Shown piece after piece: positions 61,358-64,000 of a stretch of 64,000 nucleotides of DNA. The stretch is from assembly GCA_030770535.1 (NCBI GenBank), contig JASVEC010000002.1:124001-188000 (forward strand), in the 5' to 3' direction. Both the position numbers and the translations under genes were made by a program. Source of the DNA: Batkoa obscura (taxonomy: Eukaryota; Entomophthoromycota; Entomophthoromycetes; Entomophthorales; Batkoaceae). Under the pieces are notes generated by a model. The model worked only from the letters and a program-made list of their open reading frames with translations. It was not told the origin of the DNA and did no database searches. How positions within the stretch are numbered: position 1 is the first letter of the stretch; each line of letters begins with the position of its first letter.

Positions 61358-61751
61358 TATATTATTTGATTAATTTTATTATTATTGTTGATTTTTAATA
61401 ATTTCTTTTGTCTTGTTGTAAAATCTTATGAGCCTTGGGTTATTATAAATAATTACTAAAATTAATGTAAATGAATTATAATGTTTATATGATGTGTTTT
61501 TTTTATCATATTGAAATTTTAAAAATCCATTTAGAGTTTAGTTATAGAAGCTTGCACTTTGTTTTTATTTTAATAAAAAGTGAAGCCAAATAATTGTATA
61601 TTTATATATTATATATCTATCGAACATTTAATAAAAACAATATAAAACATACAATTAATTTCTTAATTATTTAAAATAAATAAACAATTAAAAAAAGTCT
61701 TTTAGATTAATTTTTATTTAATTCCAAACTTTTTGAATTTAACTGATTATA

Positions 61752-61849
61752 TGGTAATGTTTTTTTGGCTTCATTGTTTTTTATCTTTTATGGACTATTT
61801 GAACAGAAAATTTGTTAGTAGGATTCTTAAGTAAAAAAACACATTCCCA
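61752..61849 (+). mobile_element. M1 MITE copy 22
   Basis: 98 bp in relic E, diverged core (TTTTATGGACTATTTGAAC), ends TGGTAATG / CATTCCCA. Confidence 0.8.
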
Positions 61850-61925
61850 TATACTAAGGACAAATTTAAAAACTTAAAGTTGAATTAATTTTTAATTAAA
61901 TTCTGAAACCAATTGGGACATCCCC

Positions 61926-62264
61926 ATATAGGCATTTGCTTAAAAAGGTTTATAAAGTGAGCCTTAATAAGAAATTTTCATTTAAAAGCAGAATCGAGTT
62001 TACCGCTTTATCTAAATACAGTTTACTATTTAGGTGATGTACCATGGAGTTTTAAATTTTCTACAAAACTATTGATAAAAGCAGCTGGTTTTTTCGCAAA
62101 GGAAAGCAAAAGTCTCAAAGACGACGTTGGATTAGTAGTAGTTATAAAATTAACACAAATGCCCAAAACGAGCATTTTGGTAAAAATTCTATAAGAAAAT
62201 AATAATTTTGAGTGGCCAAAAATATAACTGAATTTGATGTTTTTTATTATAAAATAGGCTTAAT
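61926..62264. other. Short intergenic stretch downstream of the receptor gene
   Basis: A minus-strand frame 62026-62175 (49 aa, MLVLGICVNFITTTNPTSS...) has non-random codon use but no recognised homologue. It is left unnamed. Confidence 0.3.
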
Positions 62265-63491
62265 TTAAAGGGTTTTAATAAAATTTTTATAATTTTTATC
62301 GAGTTCTTCTTTAGTCACCGTAGCAGTTGAATTAAAATCAGTTGTACCATTATTCATAGTAGCAAAACTAAGTTCTATAAAATCTAAAATAGTCAGATGA
62401 AAGTTTATCTTTGAATAGTAAAATACCTTTATCATTATCATATAGGCTCTTCCTAAATAAAGATCTATTGATATATCTTAAATATATCTTTCTAAATGCA
62501 GAATGGATGGTTGGATCACAGAAAAAGGCGATAAAGTTGAGGGTACCCAATAAACCACCTGTAATATTGGCAAAAATCGATAATTCAGAAGATTCAATGT
62601 CTGAAAGATCATATGCTGACTGACTTAATATGATTCCAAGATTACCAATGATCATGCCTAATGGATATAGTGAGCTAAAATAAAAGTTAGACTATATTTT
62701 AGATCGAAAAATTGTATACATTCTGAAACCCATAACTTTTACACTTCTAGTTGCTTCTACTGAAGCTCTTGCCCCACGAAACAATCTAAAATTCTGCACG
62801 ATTTCTGTTTGGCTATTTAGTTTTACTGTAACAACAATGACAATTGTCAACAAATAGGCCATACAAAGAAGCATTACTAAGTTGCTGGCATAAAACTCAA
62901 ACATTTTAGCATAATGCTCATCTTCCGTTGCAATAAAACACTTATTAAATTTACTATAGCCAAGGGATCCGTTTGCTATATTAACATTGATTAGCACAAA
63001 TTCTAAAAAAAAGCAATGTCATACCAAGTAAAGGAATGGTAATTAAAAGAGAAAGCAAAATAGAGCCAATCCAATACCCAGCTTCGATTTTCTTAGTTAC
63101 GTTAATCCCATGAATAAATACTAATTGTAAATTAAGTCCAATAGCAACATTAAGAAAAGCATAAAATATTGGGAAGGTCAATGATTGGAAAGCAATGAAA
63201 GTACATAAAGGGTTTCCTTCCTTATTATGTGCACGGGACCACAATGGAAAGGAATGTACCCAAATGTCGTAGCATGAAATAACGGTTTGTAGTCTAAGGG
63301 TTACTCTGTCCACCAATTTATGATCGTAAATTCCTATTAATTAAAATTAAAGAACTATATTATGCTGATATTATTTTATTACTTAAAGTAAGCATAGTTA
63401 CTACTACTATAGTTGCTAAAGCCAATGAGACCTTTGACATTTCTGGATAAACATATGTGTACACATATGTTGCGTAATCGGCTACGTTCAT
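62265..63491 (-). CDS. Seven-helix receptor (GPCR-like), near-identical paralogue of the 58.3 kb gene
   Basis: Exons 63383-63491, 63025-63333, 62720-62975, 62427-62674 and 62265-62383 give 346 aa. Exons 1 and 2 and the first half of exon 3, plus introns 1 and 2, are almost base-for-base the 58.3 kb gene. From TM5's end the sequence changes completely for about 120 bp (third loop KLNSQTEIVQNFRLFRGARASVE). The TM6-TM7 part is then near-identical again, and the C-terminal tail differs (RYINRSLFRKSLYDND...). Exon 3 keeps the same length (256 bp) in all three intact family members. TM6 carries YPLGM and TM7 is followed by FFCDPTIHSAF. Confidence 0.85.
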
Positions 63492-64000
63492 CTTAGTTTA
63501 GTAAATTAGTTAAATAATTTATTATACATCGTAAATGATCAACACTATTTATATAAGTCATTTTTGATATTATACTTGTTTATGAGTAATATAAAAATAT
63601 TAATTTTACATTTCATTTTTATCAAGTTGTAGCCAACTTTGAAAATATGACCTTAAATTTAAATTATTTTATCCCTTGTTATATTTGAAATTTTTAATAT
63701 ATATGATTCAAATAATTTAAAAATAGAAATGATACTAAGTCGTTTGTGGTTTACATATTACTTTAATAGACCTAACATTTTATTGTTCCACAACGTAAAT
63801 ATCAGTAGAGATAAGCTTTCTATTGTTTTGGAAATACTAAATCTTTCATTTTCAATATAAACGGACTAGTACAATAAAAATAAAGTAGGCTAATAATAAT
63901 ATTTTAAGTGATTTTAAGTTAATATAATATTAAATGAGGCTACATTGAAAATAGATGCTATGGTTTCTCTATACTATATTTTAAGACATTAAATCGAAAT
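63492..64000. other. AT-rich DNA to the window end
   Basis: Upstream of the receptor gene; no gene or repeat recognised. Confidence 0.4.

Larger units (their letters stand above)
60298..61925. mobile_element. Transposon relic E, scrambled
   Basis: Both outer ends look like the 5' end of the large transposon (ATCCCAATTGGTTTCAGAA near 60312, and its reverse complement ending at 61925). Inside, 60483-60735 matches a C-terminal part of the transposase on the plus strand (AAAATTAACAACTCAACTG). 61198-61256 and 61360-61570 match N-terminal parts on the minus strand. It is interrupted by three M1 copies and one R2 copy. It is old and far from coding. A tandem ATTAAAAG repeat lies at about 60690-60727. 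Confidence 0.75.

Noticed and set aside
62026-62175. 49-aa minus-strand frame as a gene
   Set aside because: Codon use looks non-random, but there is no homologue, no promoter signal, and it lies in the short gap after a receptor stop codon.

Overview
The window looks like nuclear DNA of a filamentous fungus, most likely from an early-diverging, very AT-rich lineage. Genes carry many short introns (about 45-70 nt, GT...AG). The conserved genes are fungal: a Zn2Cys6 regulator, Sec23, LSm3, a mitochondrial malonyltransferase and fungal-type P450s. The best guess is the Entomophthoromycotina (Conidiobolus-like), because arrays of class-A-like receptors are known there. That placement is an inference from gene content.

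Layout. 1-12 kb is a graveyard of nested DNA: a degraded 6.6 kb transposon (copy D, 3003-9631) riddled with smaller elements. An apparently intact five-exon seven-helix receptor gene (5054-6291) sits inside it, between two direct copies of a ~450 bp repeat (called R2). Receptor fragments flank it at 2732-2996 and 9715-10740. 12.1-14 kb holds a secreted M64-family metallopeptidase. 15.2-17.6 kb is a complete transposon copy (A) with an open 567-aa transposase. 20-21.3 kb is mitochondrial malonyl-CoA:ACP transacylase. 22.8-35.3 kb is a same-strand array of six class-A-like receptor loci, four open and two broken. 36.7-41 kb holds two tandem eight-exon cytochrome P450 genes. 42-42.3 kb has tRNA-His and tRNA-Glu, followed by a decayed second M64 copy. 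44-53.2 kb is the housekeeping part: Sec23, LSm3, a second tRNA-Glu, a zinc-cluster transcription factor and a 4-coumarate:CoA-ligase-like enzyme. 53.9-58 kb has two further transposon copies (B and C) head to head. 58.3-63.5 kb has two near-identical five-exon receptor genes separated by a scrambled transposon relic (E).

Two short repeat families tie the accessory parts together. M1 is a ~100 bp element with TGGGGATGT-type ends, present about 22 times. Its two ends resemble the two ends of the large transposon, so it is probably a non-autonomous derivative moved by that transposase. Paralogue comparison shows M1 inserting with a 2-bp duplication. R2 is a ~450 bp noncoding repeat with TGTGAAAT ends, present five times and inserted into the large transposon.

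The recurring theme is receptor and P450 paralogues evolving by duplication and patchy gene conversion in repeat-rich DNA. In both cases a functionally telling segment stays divergent between homogenised blocks: the third intracellular loop and tail of the receptors, and the SRS5 region of the P450s. Exon boundaries were read by eye from splice signals and frame continuity, and RNA data would settle them.
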